From Pseudomonadota bacterium (GTDB taxonomy: Bacteria; Pseudomonadota; Alphaproteobacteria; Caulobacterales; Caulobacteraceae), in the NCBI GenBank assembly GCA_023451375.1, contig JAEXZS010000043.1, positions 1-25,593 on the forward strand: 25,593 nt of DNA, given 5' to 3'. Of this stretch, positions 8,497 through 16,115 are shown piece after piece (positions within the stretch are counted from its first letter, which is position 1; each line of letters starts with the position of its first letter). A model generated the notes under the pieces. That model made no database searches and was not told where the DNA came from. It saw only the letters and a program-made list of their open reading frames with translations. Made by a program: the position numbers and the translations under genes.

Positions 8497-8718
8497 TCAG
8501 ATCCGCAGGTCGAGCATCCGACGCGCCCGATCGTTCATGCGTTCAGCGTGGTGCTGGCGCAGCGTGCGGCGCTGGCGCAGCATGTCGTGAATGCCGTCAG
8601 CCAGTTCGAGCAGCTGCGCGTCGCTGAGCGGTTCGACAAGATCGACCAGTCGCCGCTTGAGCGTGTCCAAGGCCTGTTCGGACAGGCCGCTCTGAAAGGT
8701 CTTTTTCTCCGGCTCCAT
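8497..8718 (-). CDS. Small hypothetical protein, helical and basic
   Basis: Encodes 73 aa, MEPEKKTFQSGLSEQALDTL at the start and RARRMLDLRI at the end. It looks all-helical: the middle (LVDLVEPLSDAQLLELADGIHDML) has regular hydrophobic spacing and the C-terminal third is rich in Arg and His. There is no signal peptide or span. It lies convergent with SOD and divergent from rpsD, between two copies of a 14-base direct repeat. The start is the only ATG in a good position but has a weak ribosome site. I recognise no family; a small nucleic-acid- or protein-binding factor is possible. Confidence 0.6.
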   Translation of the reverse strand: MEPEKKTFQSGLSEQALDTLKRRLVDLVEPLSDAQLLELADGIHDMLRQRRTLRQHHAERMNDRARRMLDLRI

Positions 8719-8813
8719 CGGGATATGGTCTTTCGGCGCCTTGAGGTTGCGAGAGACCGAATGTCTCGCGCGCGCCGGTCGTTCCGAGAAATCGTGCTTA
8801 ACGCCCGCCGCGC

Positions 8814-8841
8814 TTGACTCTGCGGGGCTGTGTGGTCATAA
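8814..8841 (+). promoter_or_regulatory. Candidate housekeeping promoter of rpsD
   Basis: TTGACT (8814-8819) and TCATAA (8836-8841) are separated by 16 bases, a fair sigma-70-type promoter. It would give an rpsD leader of about 115 bases, long enough to hold an autoregulatory site such as ribosomal protein leaders often carry. Confidence 0.5.
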
Positions 8842-8965
8842 GCGCCGCCTTCCTCGCCTCCGGTCTCCGGCAGGCGGGATTCATGACGGACGATGCGTGG
8901 ACCGCCGTTGAGATCGCATTCCCAATCCAGGGGAGGCCGGGCCGCATCATTGAGAAGAGAACAGA

Positions 8966-9583
8966 ATGTCCAAGCGCCACAGCGCCAAGTACAAGATCGA
9001 CCGCGCCATGGGCGAAAGCCTGTGGGGTCGCCCGAAGTCCCCCGTCAACAAGCGCTCCTACGGCCCCGGCCAGCACGGCCAGCGCCGCAAGTCGAAGGTC
9101 TCGGACTTCGGCCTGCAGCTGAAGGCCAAGCAGAAGCTGAAGGGCTACTACGGCAACATCACCGAGAAGCAGTTCGCCAAGACCTACGCCGAGGCCGCCC
9201 GCCGCAAGGGCAACACCTCGGAGAATCTGATCGGCCTGCTTGAGGCCCGTCTGGACGCCGTCGTCTACCGCGCCAAGTTCGTGCCCACCGTCTGGGCCGC
9301 CCGTCAGTTCGTCAGCCACGGCCACGTGCTGGTCAACGGCAAGAAGGTCGACATCGCCTCGTACCGCGTGAAGGCCGACGACGTGATCACGGTCAAGGAA
9401 AAGTCCCGCAACATGGCGTTGGTGCTGGAAGCCCAGCAGTCGTCGGAGCGTGACGTTCCCGACTATCTGGAGCTGGCCGACCGCGGCTTCTCGGCGCGCT
9501 TCGTCCGCGCCCCGGAGCTGGCCGACGTGCCTTATCCGGTGAAGATGGAGCCGAACCTGGTCGTCGAATACTACGCGTCCTAA
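8966..9583 (+). CDS. rpsD: 30S ribosomal protein S4
   Basis: Encodes 205 aa, the standard bacterial length. S4 is a primary 16S rRNA binder that nucleates assembly of the 30S body. The N-terminal region MSKRHSAKYKIDRAMGESLWG lacks the zinc-binding cysteines, so this is the C-minus form usual in alphaproteobacteria. The S4 RNA-binding domain covers about residues 95-155 (RLDAVVYRAKFVPTVWAARQFVSHGHVLVNGKKV). The C-terminus PVKMEPNLVVEYYAS is typical. The ATG follows GAGAAGAGAACAGA, a purine-rich ribosome site. The gene stands alone, as in relatives where rpsD is outside the ribosomal operons, and ends in a strong terminator. Confidence 0.98.
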   Translation: MSKRHSAKYKIDRAMGESLWGRPKSPVNKRSYGPGQHGQRRKSKVSDFGLQLKAKQKLKGYYGNITEKQFAKTYAEAARRKGNTSENLIGLLEARLDAVVYRAKFVPTVWAARQFVSHGHVLVNGKKVDIASYRVKADDVITVKEKSRNMALVLEAQQSSERDVPDYLELADRGFSARFVRAPELADVPYPVKMEPNLVVEYYAS

Positions 9584-9606
9584 GCGGAACGCGATCACAG
9601 TACCCA

Positions 9607-9640
9607 GGGCCCCGGACGTGTCCGGGGCCCTTTTCTTTTC
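9607..9640 (+). terminator. rpsD terminator
   Basis: A 10-bp perfect stem GGGCCCCGGA / TCCGGGGCCC with a CGTG loop, followed by TTTTCTTTTC. A textbook intrinsic terminator 23 bases after the rpsD stop. Confidence 0.93.
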
Positions 9641-9710
9641 CCGCTGTTCCCTTCATGGGCGAATAGCGGCATTGTAGGCGTGTTTGATTGATGGGCATGG
9701 GAGACCAGCG

Positions 9711-10097
9711 GTGAAGCGGGCTGGCGTCGGGCGCGCGGGATTGATCGCGATCGCGGTCGCGAGCCTGGGCGCGTGCGCCGGGGGCGGCGCGGACGCCCCG
9801 CTGGTGTCAACTGTCGGCATGCCGGGCGCGCTGGAGCCGGTCCACGCCGCCGCCTTCACCCGCAACGAGGCCATCTTCTGGGTCAGCTCCAACGGCTGCA
9901 CCCGCAAGGAGGACCTGATCCCCATCGTCACCATCCAGGGCGGTGATGCGGTGATCACCCTGCGCCGTCTAGACGAGGACACCTGCCGCGAGCCCGACAC
10001 CAAGGGCGTCGAGCTGAAGTGGTCCTTCGAGGAATTGGGCCTGACGCCCGGCCAGGCCGTCAGCGTGAACAATCCCTACCAGCTGCCGCAGACCTGA
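9711..10097 (+). CDS. Lipoprotein of the SNGCT family, copy 1
   Basis: Encodes 128 aa from a GTG start with GGGAGA about seven bases upstream; a TTG at 9684 is a poorer alternative. VKRAGVGRAGLIAIAVASLGAC is a lipoprotein signal peptide with lipobox L-G-A-C. The mature domain of about 95 residues contains VSSNGCT, VITLRR, DEDTC, GVELKWSFEELGLTPG and a terminal NNP. It is clearly homologous to the protein at 13942-14322, which shares SNGCT, ITxRR, D-x-C, GVEL-x-W, LGL-x-PG and NP in the same order. The two conserved cysteines are 28 residues apart and may form a disulfide in the periplasm. The function is unknown. Confidence 0.82.
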   Translation: MKRAGVGRAGLIAIAVASLGACAGGGADAPLVSTVGMPGALEPVHAAAFTRNEAIFWVSSNGCTRKEDLIPIVTIQGGDAVITLRRLDEDTCREPDTKGVELKWSFEELGLTPGQAVSVNNPYQLPQT

Positions 10098-10151
10098 TTC
10101 AGCGTTCGTTAGCCGTGCTTTGACGCGGTCGGTTAAGCGCTTGATCGCTAG

Positions 10152-10180
10152 GGGATCGATCCCAGCATATCCCAGGGATC
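10152..10180 (+). promoter_or_regulatory. Overlapping inverted repeats over the ribosome site of the c-di-GMP gene
   Basis: GGGATCGATCCC (10152-10163) is a perfect 12-base palindrome, and ATCCCAGGGAT (10169-10179) a perfect 11-base one. In RNA, GATCCC (10158-10163) can pair with GGGATC (10175-10180), covering the AGGGAT ribosome site of the gene starting at 10184. GGGAT (10152-10156) can instead pair with ATCCC (10169-10173). The two foldings are exclusive. A DNA operator is equally possible. Confidence 0.35.
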
Positions 10181-10183
10181 GTA

Positions 10184-12551
10184 ATGCGTATTCTTTCGTG
10201 TCTGACCGACGACCATAATCTGTGGCTCGTCGGCGTCGCGGCCGCCCTGTGTTTGCTGGGTTCCCTGGTCACCATGCGATTGTTCCAGCGACTGCGCTAC
10301 GCAGAGCAAGGCGCGCGGCCGGCGTGGATCTTCATGGGGGCGGTGGCCGCCGGCGCGACCATCTGGTGCACGCACTTCGTCGCCATGATCGCCTATGAGC
10401 CAGGCGTCGACGTAGCCTATGAGCCTCTGCTGACGGGCGTGTCGCTGGGTGTCGCCATTGGCGGCAGCGCCCTGACCCTGTGGGTGGCGGCCCAACGCCT
10501 CCGCTTCGCCGCGGAACTGGGCGGCGCCCTGTTCGCCTTGGCCGTGACGGCGATGCATTACACCGGCATGGCCGCCTTCGCGCTGGAGGCGGTGGTGCAT
10601 TGGTCGGCGGCCTATGTCGCGGCCTCGGTGATCGGCGCGGTGGCTTTCGGCGCCCTCGCCTTTGGGCGGGCGCGCGGCGGGGCGCAGCGGCGGGCTGTGG
10701 AGCGCGGTCGCCCTGATGGTGGCGGGGATCGTGACCCTGCACTTCACCGGCATGGCCGCCATGGTCGTCATTCCCCTGGCGGCCGAGGTCGGCGCGGTCA
10801 CGGGCGAGGAAGCCAATCTGGCCATGGCCTTCGCCGTCGCGGGGGTCGGGCTTCTGGTCCTGGGGACCGGCGTCTCCAGCCACGCGCTGGATCTTCAGTC
10901 CCGCGCCCAGGCCACGGCTCATTTCGAACAGTTGATGGAGGGCAGCGTCGACGGCATGATCGTCGAGCAGGACGGCCGTATCCTGGCGGCCAACGCGGCC
11001 TTCGCTGCGCTGGTGGGCGTGGCGCCGCAGGCGCTGCCGGGTGATCGGCTGGCGCGCTGGATCGGCGGCCTGGACACCCTATCCGTCGACGCCCTGACCC
11101 AGACCACCCTTGCCTTGCCCGACGGCGCACAGGTTCCGGTGGAGGTGGCGGTGCGCCGCGACGACAACCGGACCGCCGATTCCGCCTTCATGATCTACGC
11201 CGTGCGCGACCTGCGCACGCGCCTGGCCCAGGAACGGCGCATCGCCCACCTGGCGCGCAACGACGGCCTGACCGGACTGCCGAACCGCGCCAGCTTTCTG
11301 GAATGGCTGACGCGGCAGACCGGTGAGAGCAGCGGGCACGCCAAGGTCGCCCTGCTGGCCATCGACCTGGACCGCTTCAAGGAGGTCAACGACATCCACG
11401 GCCACGCCGCCGGCGATCAACTGCTGGTCCGCGTCGCCGAGCGCATGAGGGCGGCGCTGCACCCGGGCGAGTTCGTCGCGCGCCTGGGCGGCGATGAGTT
11501 CGTCGCCGTGACGCCTGTGAGCCAGCGGGAAGAGGCCTTGGGCCTAGCGGACCGTCTTCGCCAGGCCATCATCGCCCCGGTCCACCTGGAACATGCCGAG
11601 GTGTCCTGCGGGGCCAGCATCGGCATCGCCGTCTGGCCCGACGATGCGGCCGAAATCTCCACCCTGATCAACGACGCCGACCTGGCCATGTACCGGGCCA
11701 AGGCGTCCCTGACGACGGACGTCTGCTTCTACGAGGAAGCCATGGACGAGGCGGTGCGCAACCGTCGTCGCATGGTGCAGGAGCTGCGAGAGGCTTTGGA
11801 CCAGAGGCAGTTCCGCCTGAACTGGCAAGTTCAGGCCTCGGTCGGCACGGGAGAGATCACCGGCTATGAAGTCCTGCTGCGCTGGATACGGCCCGACGGC
11901 GTCTTCGTGTCCCCCGCCGACTTCATTCCGCGGGCCGAGGAAAGCGGACTGATTCTGCCGATCGGCGAATGGGTGTTGCGCCAGGCCTGCGCCGAAGCGG
12001 CGACCTGGGCCGAGCCGCACAAGATCGCGGTCAACCTGTCGCCGGTCCAACTGGGCCACGTCGACCTGCCGCGCCTGGTCCACCAGATCCTGCTCGAAAC
12101 CGGCCTCCACCCCTCGCGCCTGGAGCTTGAGATCACCGAGACCGCCATGATCAGCGACATGGATCGGACCACCCATATCCTGCGCCAGTTGAAGGCGCTG
12201 GGCGTGTCGATCGCCATGGACGACTTCGGCACCGGCTATTCCTCTCTGTCGACCCTGCGCGCCTTTCCCTTCGACAAGATCAAGCTGGATCGGTCGTTCA
12301 TGTCCGAGTTGGACGGAGGCCCGCAGTCCTCGGCCATCATTCGCGCCGTGCTCGCCCTCGGCGAAAGCTTGGAGATCCCGGTGCTGGCCGAGGGCGTGGA
12401 GACCATGGAGCAACTGAGCTTCCTGCGCGACCAAGGCTGCACCGAGGCCCAGGGGTATCTGCTGGGACGACCGCAGCCGACCGCCGGAAGCCAGATCCAG
12501 GACGAGGCGCTGGCGCTGTGGACCGGAAGACAGGCGGTCGAGGCCGCCTGA
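10184..12551 (+). pseudogene. MHYT-PAS-GGDEF-EAL c-di-GMP signalling protein, split by a frameshift
   Basis: Two overlapping frames together encode one protein of about 788 aa. Frame one, from ATG 10184, has MHYT-domain spans with WCTHFVAM and MHYTGM. Frame two, readable from about 10662 with its first ATG at 10716, continues with LHFTGM, the third MHYT repeat, then a PAS-like region, GGDEF and EAL. The shift of one base (an extra base, or two missing) falls between about 10665 and 10700 in a GC-rich run. MHYT is a seven-span membrane sensor thought to bind copper near O2, NO or CO. The cyclase motif RLGGDEF is intact without an RxxD inhibition site. The EAL motif reads EVLLRW, and the phosphodiesterase residues in NLS, EITE, DDFGTGYS, KLDRSF and EGVE are present. 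The enzyme half may still be made from 10716. A sequencing error would restore the full gene. Confidence 0.85.
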
Positions 12552-12555
12552 TCCA

Positions 12556-13659
12556 TCACGCGTTGCGGCCGTAGCCGGGCCAGTGCGCCTTGCCGGCGCG
12601 TTCGTACTGCGGCGGCAATCCTTCCTCATGACCAAGGGCGACGGCCGCGTGGTGCGGCCAGTTGGGATCGTCCAGGACGGCACGGGCGATGGCGACCAGG
12701 TCGGCCTTGCCCGTGGCGACGATCTCCTCAGCCTGCCCCGGGTCGAAGATCATGCCGACAGCCATGACCATGGCCTCCGGAACCGCCGCCTTCACCGCCT
12801 CGGCGAACCCGACCTGATAGCCCGGCTCCGCGCCGGGAATGGACGCCCGCGCGACATTGCCGCCCGAGGTCAGGTGCAGATAGTCGTAACCTATCGCATG
12901 CAGCGCCCGGCCGAAGGCGATCACCTCGTCCAGCGCGACGCCGTCTTCCACCCAATCCGAGCCGTTGAAGCGCGCGCCCAGCGCCTTGGTGCGGGGCCAG
13001 GCGTCGCGCACAGCCTGGGCGACGCGCAGCGGGAAGCGGGTGCGGTTCTCGGCGGAGCCGCCGTACCGGTCGGTGCGTCGGTTCGAGACAGGCGATAGGA
13101 ACTCGCTCAGCAGATAGCCGTGCGCGGCGTGCAGTTCGACCATGTCGAAGCCGGCCTGGTCAGCGCGGCGTGCGGCGCCCTCGAAGGCGGCGACGACCCG
13201 AGCCATGTCCGCCTCGGTCATCTCGGTCGGCGTGTGCCAGCCGTCCTTGAAGGCGATGGCGGAGGGACCGAACGTTTCCCAGGCGCCCTCTTCCGCCGTC
13301 AGGGCCTGCCCGCCCTTCCACGGCGCGCTGGTCGAGGCCTTGCGCCCCGCATGGCCCAATTGCACGCCGATCGGGGTGTCGGAATAGGTGCGGATGTCGC
13401 GAATGATCCTGGCGAACGCCGCCTCCTGGGCGTCGTTCCACAGGCCGGTGTCGTCCGGCGTGATCAGCCCGGCCGCCTCGACACCGGTGGCCTCGACGAT
13501 CACCAGGCCCGCGCCGGAGATCGCAAGTCGGCCCAGATGCTGGACGTGCCAAGGCTGCGGCACGCCGTCGACGGCGGAATACTGGCACATCGGCGCGACG
13601 ACGACGCGGTTCTTCAGCGTCAGGGGGCCGACGGCGCAGGGCGAGAAGAGCTGGCTCAT
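12556..13659 (-). CDS. namA: Old yellow enzyme, NADPH dehydrogenase NamA/YqjM type
   Basis: Encodes 367 aa. A flavin-dependent TIM-barrel ene-reductase that uses NAD(P)H to reduce activated C=C bonds, in line with xenobiotic or oxidative-damage detoxification. YqjM-class marks are present: Cys25 in PMCQYS (the flavin-tuning cysteine of the thermophilic-like subgroup), Tyr27, His177/His180 in ELHAAHGYLLSEFLSP, then NRRTDRYGGS. The phosphate-binding end has VGMIFDP and ADLVAIARAVL. It ends 4 bases from the end of the convergent c-di-GMP gene, leaving no room for a terminator. The ATG at 13659 has a weak ribosome site, but MSQLFSPCAVGPLTLKNR is the family start. Confidence 0.94.
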   Translation of the reverse strand: MSQLFSPCAVGPLTLKNRVVVAPMCQYSAVDGVPQPWHVQHLGRLAISGAGLVIVEATGVEAAGLITPDDTGLWNDAQEAAFARIIRDIRTYSDTPIGVQLGHAGRKASTSAPWKGGQALTAEEGAWETFGPSAIAFKDGWHTPTEMTEADMARVVAAFEGAARRADQAGFDMVELHAAHGYLLSEFLSPVSNRRTDRYGGSAENRTRFPLRVAQAVRDAWPRTKALGARFNGSDWVEDGVALDEVIAFGRALHAIGYDYLHLTSGGNVARASIPGAEPGYQVGFAEAVKAAVPEAMVMAVGMIFDPGQAEEIVATGKADLVAIARAVLDDPNWPHHAAVALGHEEGLPPQYERAGKAHWPGYGRNA

Positions 13660-13690
13660 GGGAAAGTCCGAGATCGGGAGAGGAGTACCG

Positions 13691-13718
13691 TAGCTATGAC
13701 GGTTGCGGACCCGGTCAA
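13691..13718 (-). promoter_or_regulatory. Candidate promoter of the old-yellow-enzyme gene
   Basis: On the minus strand TTGACC (13718-13713) is followed after 16 bases by TAGCTA (13696-13691), about 30 bases before the start codon. The form resembles the Caulobacter housekeeping pattern (TTGACG-like -35, GCTA-containing -10) and is repeated upstream of the glutaredoxin gene. Confidence 0.45.
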
Positions 13719-13819
13719 GACGGACCTTGCCGATTGTTCATCCAGCTTGCTGTTTTTTCACGTGTGTCACAGGCCTCGTCGCGCCACAAAAGGGTCAAGC
13801 TTCAAAGGGGAACACACCA

Positions 13820-13942
13820 ATGCTTCGTCTCGCCATCGCCGTCGCCATCGCCGCCCCGCTGCTGAGCGGCTGCATCATCATCTCGACCGACAAGCCGACC
13901 ACCCGGGTCGTCACCGCTCCGGCCGCCGAGGCTTCGCAATAA
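13820..13942 (+). CDS. Very small lipoprotein, 40 aa
   Basis: From ATG 13820, with AAGGGG at good spacing, the gene encodes MLRLAIAVAIAAPLLSGC followed by IIISTDKPTTRVV and a short Ala-rich tail. LLSGC is a clear lipobox, leaving a mature peptide of only 23 residues after processing. The frame is open further upstream, but the added part lacks a start with a ribosome site and would bury the signal peptide. The stop overlaps the next start by one base (TAATG), so both lipoproteins are probably made together. Their signal peptides are similar (APLLSGCIII versus APLLAGCVIY), which suggests duplication of the N-terminal part. Confidence 0.75.
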   Translation: MLRLAIAVAIAAPLLSGCIIISTDKPTTRVVTAPAAEASQ

Positions 13943-14322
13943 TGCGTACGGGTCTCAAGGTCCTGGCGGCGGCGGCCCTGTGTGCGCCGCTGTTGGCCGG
14001 CTGCGTCATCTACAGCAACGAGGCGGGCGAGAACGTCCGCGTCAACGTCACCGACATGGACGCCCCCGTCGCCGAGGCGATCCGGTCCGCGCGGTTCGAG
14101 GACGGCGCCCTGGTCGTTCGGGTCGACTCCAACGGCTGCACCCAAGCGTCGGATTTCGAACTGTCGGTCGTGGACGGGGCGCCCGCCGACATCACCGTGC
14201 GCCGTGTCCGCGAGGACCTGTGCAAGGCGCTGGTGGCGGAAGGGGTGGAACTGCGCTGGACCTACGCCGACCTGGGCCTGGAGCCCGGCGCGCCGGCGCG
14301 GATCCTCAATCCGCTGAAATAA
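13942..14322 (+). CDS. Lipoprotein of the SNGCT family, copy 2
   Basis: Encodes 126 aa. The signal peptide MRTGLKVLAAAALCAPLLAGC ends in lipobox L-A-G-C. The mature domain carries VRVDSNGCT, DITVRR, REDLC, GVELRWTYADLGLEPG and a terminal ILNPLK, matching the protein at 9711-10097 block for block. The conserved cysteines are 27 residues apart. Translation is coupled to the 40-aa lipoprotein through TAATG. There is no catalytic motif. The two copies probably sit in the same envelope compartment; whether they bind a ligand or another protein is unknown. Confidence 0.85.
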   Translation: MRTGLKVLAAAALCAPLLAGCVIYSNEAGENVRVNVTDMDAPVAEAIRSARFEDGALVVRVDSNGCTQASDFELSVVDGAPADITVRRVREDLCKALVAEGVELRWTYADLGLEPGAPARILNPLK

Positions 14323-14748
14323 TCACGCCTGGAACGGACCCAGCAGCTCGGCCGGAATGCGGTTGGGCCGCAGGGTCTTCGCATCCACCAGGCACCATTC
14401 CGAGACGCCCTGGGCGCAGACGCGGCCCTCGGCGTCCTCGATCCGCACATAGCGGTTGAAGCGCGGGCCCTGCGGGTCGCCGACCCAGGTCCGCGCCTTC
14501 ACGTCCTTCGCCTCCGGAAGCAGCGGGCGCAAATAGTCGATCTCGTGCCGCAAGGCGACCCACGACCACTTCGCACGCGTCTCCTCGTCAAAGCGCGCGT
14601 TCCAGTGCGCCGTGCCTACGTCCTGCAGCCAGCCGACATAGACCACATTGTTGACGTGGCCGTTGGCGTCGATGTGCTCGGGACGGACCTCCAGCGGGAC
14701 CGTGAACAGCTCCCGGTCCGCGCGGGGCTCGAGAAGCGGCCGCGCCAT
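14323..14748 (-). CDS. Acyl-CoA thioesterase, 4HBT hotdog family
   Basis: Encodes 141 aa, a single hotdog domain. The active-site motif is HIDANGHVNNVVYVGWLQD, with Asp27 as the likely catalytic residue of the 4-hydroxybenzoyl-CoA thioesterase/YbgC group. The segment ALRHEIDYLRPLLPEAKDVKARTWV is the expected second strand block. Such enzymes hydrolyse acyl-CoA or acyl-ACP thioesters, with substrate range not predictable here. The ATG overlaps the stop of the upstream glutaredoxin gene by one base (TGATG), so the two are translated from one transcript. It is the last gene before the convergent lipoprotein, whose stop codon directly abuts it. Confidence 0.91.
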   Translation of the reverse strand: MARPLLEPRADRELFTVPLEVRPEHIDANGHVNNVVYVGWLQDVGTAHWNARFDEETRAKWSWVALRHEIDYLRPLLPEAKDVKARTWVGDPQGPRFNRYVRIEDAEGRVCAQGVSEWCLVDAKTLRPNRIPAELLGPFQA

Positions 14749-15128
14749 CAGGCCTCGACCGAATTCCCGTCCTGCGCCACCCCCTTCTCGGCCATCAGGG
14801 CCTGGAGCTCGCCGGACTGAAACATCTCGCGCACGATGTCCGAGCCCCCGACGAATTCGCCCTTTACATACAGCTGGGGAATGGTCGGCCAGTCGGTGAA
14901 GCTCTTGATGCCTTCGCGCAGCGCCTCATCCTGCAGCACGTCCACGCCCACGAATGGCGCGCCGAGGTGATCAAGGATCTGCACCGCCAGCGAGGAGAAG
15001 CCGCAGCGCGGCTGGTCCGGCGTGCCCTTCATGAACAGCACGACGTCGTGCTGAGCGACGGTGTCGGCGATGAAGGCGTGGGCGGGATCGGCGGCTTGCG
15101 TCGTGGCGTCGGTCACGGGATCGGTCAC
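14748..15128 (-). CDS. grxD: Monothiol glutaredoxin, Grx4 family
   Basis: Encodes 126 aa. The active site is R-CGFS at residues 41-45 with a single Cys42, the mark of glutaredoxins that carry a [2Fe-2S] cluster with glutathione and transfer it to acceptors or to BolA. Other conserved parts are FMKGTPDQP (Lys34), DWPTIPQLYV (cis-Pro) and GGSDIVREMFQSGEL. The start is a GTG, with AAAGGG upstream; about 15 extra residues precede the usual core. A bolA gene lies two genes upstream on the same strand, which fits a shared Fe-S or iron-sensing role. Downstream, the thioesterase start overlaps its stop. Confidence 0.95.
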   Translation of the reverse strand: MTDPVTDATTQAADPAHAFIADTVAQHDVVLFMKGTPDQPRCGFSSLAVQILDHLGAPFVGVDVLQDEALREGIKSFTDWPTIPQLYVKGEFVGGSDIVREMFQSGELQALMAEKGVAQDGNSVEA

Positions 15129-15154
15129 AGGGAGGCCCTTTCTTGAAGCCCGTC

Positions 15155-15182
15155 AGCTAGGGACCGACAAGGGCGGGGTCAA
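15155..15182 (-). promoter_or_regulatory. Candidate promoter of grxD
   Basis: Minus-strand TTGACC (15182-15177), a 16-base spacer and CTAGCT (15160-15155) lie in the 78-base gap between the aldo/keto-reductase-like gene and grxD. The same TTGACC / 16 / TAGCT arrangement precedes the old-yellow-enzyme gene. It suggests grxD can be expressed apart from bolA. Confidence 0.4.
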
Positions 15183-15206
15183 GGCGCCCGCCCGTTCCGC
15201 GCCGCC

Positions 15207-16112
15207 TCAAGCCGCGCGGCTGACCCGTGCCATCTCGACCTGCGCGGCCAATCCCGGCGGCATGTCGCGCTCGGGCGTCTCCGCCAGCATCTTCAGCCGC
15301 TCGGGATCGTCGGCGGCGACAATGACGCTGGTGATGCTGGGGTCCGTCAGCACATAGGCCAGGCAGATTGCCTCGGCCGTCCAGTTGGGGGTGCGATACA
15401 GAAAGCCGAAGGCGTCGTTCCCGCCTCCCTTGCGATCGGGGTGCGGCTTGCCGCCGCCGAAGCCGAACAGCCCCTTCTTCACGACCGGCTCGGCGCCGCG
15501 GGTCTTCTTGCGACGATCCGAGAAGTAGTCGTAGGCGAACACCGCCATGTCCTGCTCTCGCGCCGCGCGGACCCGGTGACGCACCGACCAGCCGGAGTTC
15601 AGGTCGAAGGGCGTGATCAGGGCGTCGAACGCACCGGTCGAGACATAGGCGTCCATCACGTCGCCGTCGCCCGCGACCCCCAGCAGTTTGACGCGACCCG
15701 TCGCGCGCATCGCCTTCAGCGCGTCCAGCGACGAACGCGGCAGCTCGTCTTGCGCCGGCTCCTCGAGCGCGGCGAGATCGATCCAGCCCAGCCCCGAATA
15801 GTGCAGCGCGCGGTCGATGGCGCCCGTCATGCCCTGGGCTGAGAAGTCCCGCTGCGCCTTGCGGCCGTCGCCGACGCCCAGGGTCAGTCCGACGCACACC
15901 AGGTTCCGGTCCACGTGCGAAAGGGCCTCGCCCAGCACTTCGGCGACGACGGGATCGGCGGTCTCCAGGCGATAGCTGTTCACGCCCAGCTCCAGCGCCG
16001 TGTAGAGCAAATCCAGGGCCTGACCCCGGCCGCGGGCCAGGGTCGATCGCCCGACGCTGAAGGTGAGGTTCGACACGGCCGCGCCGGAGGTGCCGAAGGG
16101 ACGATAGCGCAT
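15207..16112 (-). CDS. Aldo/keto reductase-like protein lacking the catalytic tetrad
   Basis: Encodes 301 aa, the length of an AKR barrel. The start MRYRPFGTSGAAVSNLTFSVG and blocks ALELGVNSYRLETAD, VLGEAL, IDRALHYSGLGWIDLAALEEP, GRVKLLGVAG and ITSVIVAADDPERLKMLAE follow the family order. The catalytic residues do not: aligned to the family, Asp of FDTAD is Glu, Tyr of VYG is Val, Lys of TK is Leu, and His of the LHRPDP block is Glu. The cofactor phosphate site lacks the usual arginine-rich GARRPEQ form. A Gly/Lys-rich insertion (KKGLFGFGGGKPHPDRKGGG) follows the sixth strand. It is probably a non-enzymatic or re-purposed barrel. bolA ends 3 bases before it and grxD follows 78 bases after. 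Confidence 0.85.
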   Translation of the reverse strand: MRYRPFGTSGAAVSNLTFSVGRSTLARGRGQALDLLYTALELGVNSYRLETADPVVAEVLGEALSHVDRNLVCVGLTLGVGDGRKAQRDFSAQGMTGAIDRALHYSGLGWIDLAALEEPAQDELPRSSLDALKAMRATGRVKLLGVAGDGDVMDAYVSTGAFDALITPFDLNSGWSVRHRVRAAREQDMAVFAYDYFSDRRKKTRGAEPVVKKGLFGFGGGKPHPDRKGGGNDAFGFLYRTPNWTAEAICLAYVLTDPSITSVIVAADDPERLKMLAETPERDMPPGLAAQVEMARVSRAA

Positions 16113-16115
16113 GGC

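Larger units (their letters stand above)
8443..8761. repeat. 14-base direct repeat flanking a small gene
   Basis: TGCGAGAGACCGAA occurs at 8443-8456 and again at 8748-8761. With three more upstream bases the match is 16 of 17. The copies are 305 bases apart, start to start, and enclose the SOD terminator and the complete 73-aa minus-strand gene. No transposase, inverted ends or integrase is present. Confidence 0.6.
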
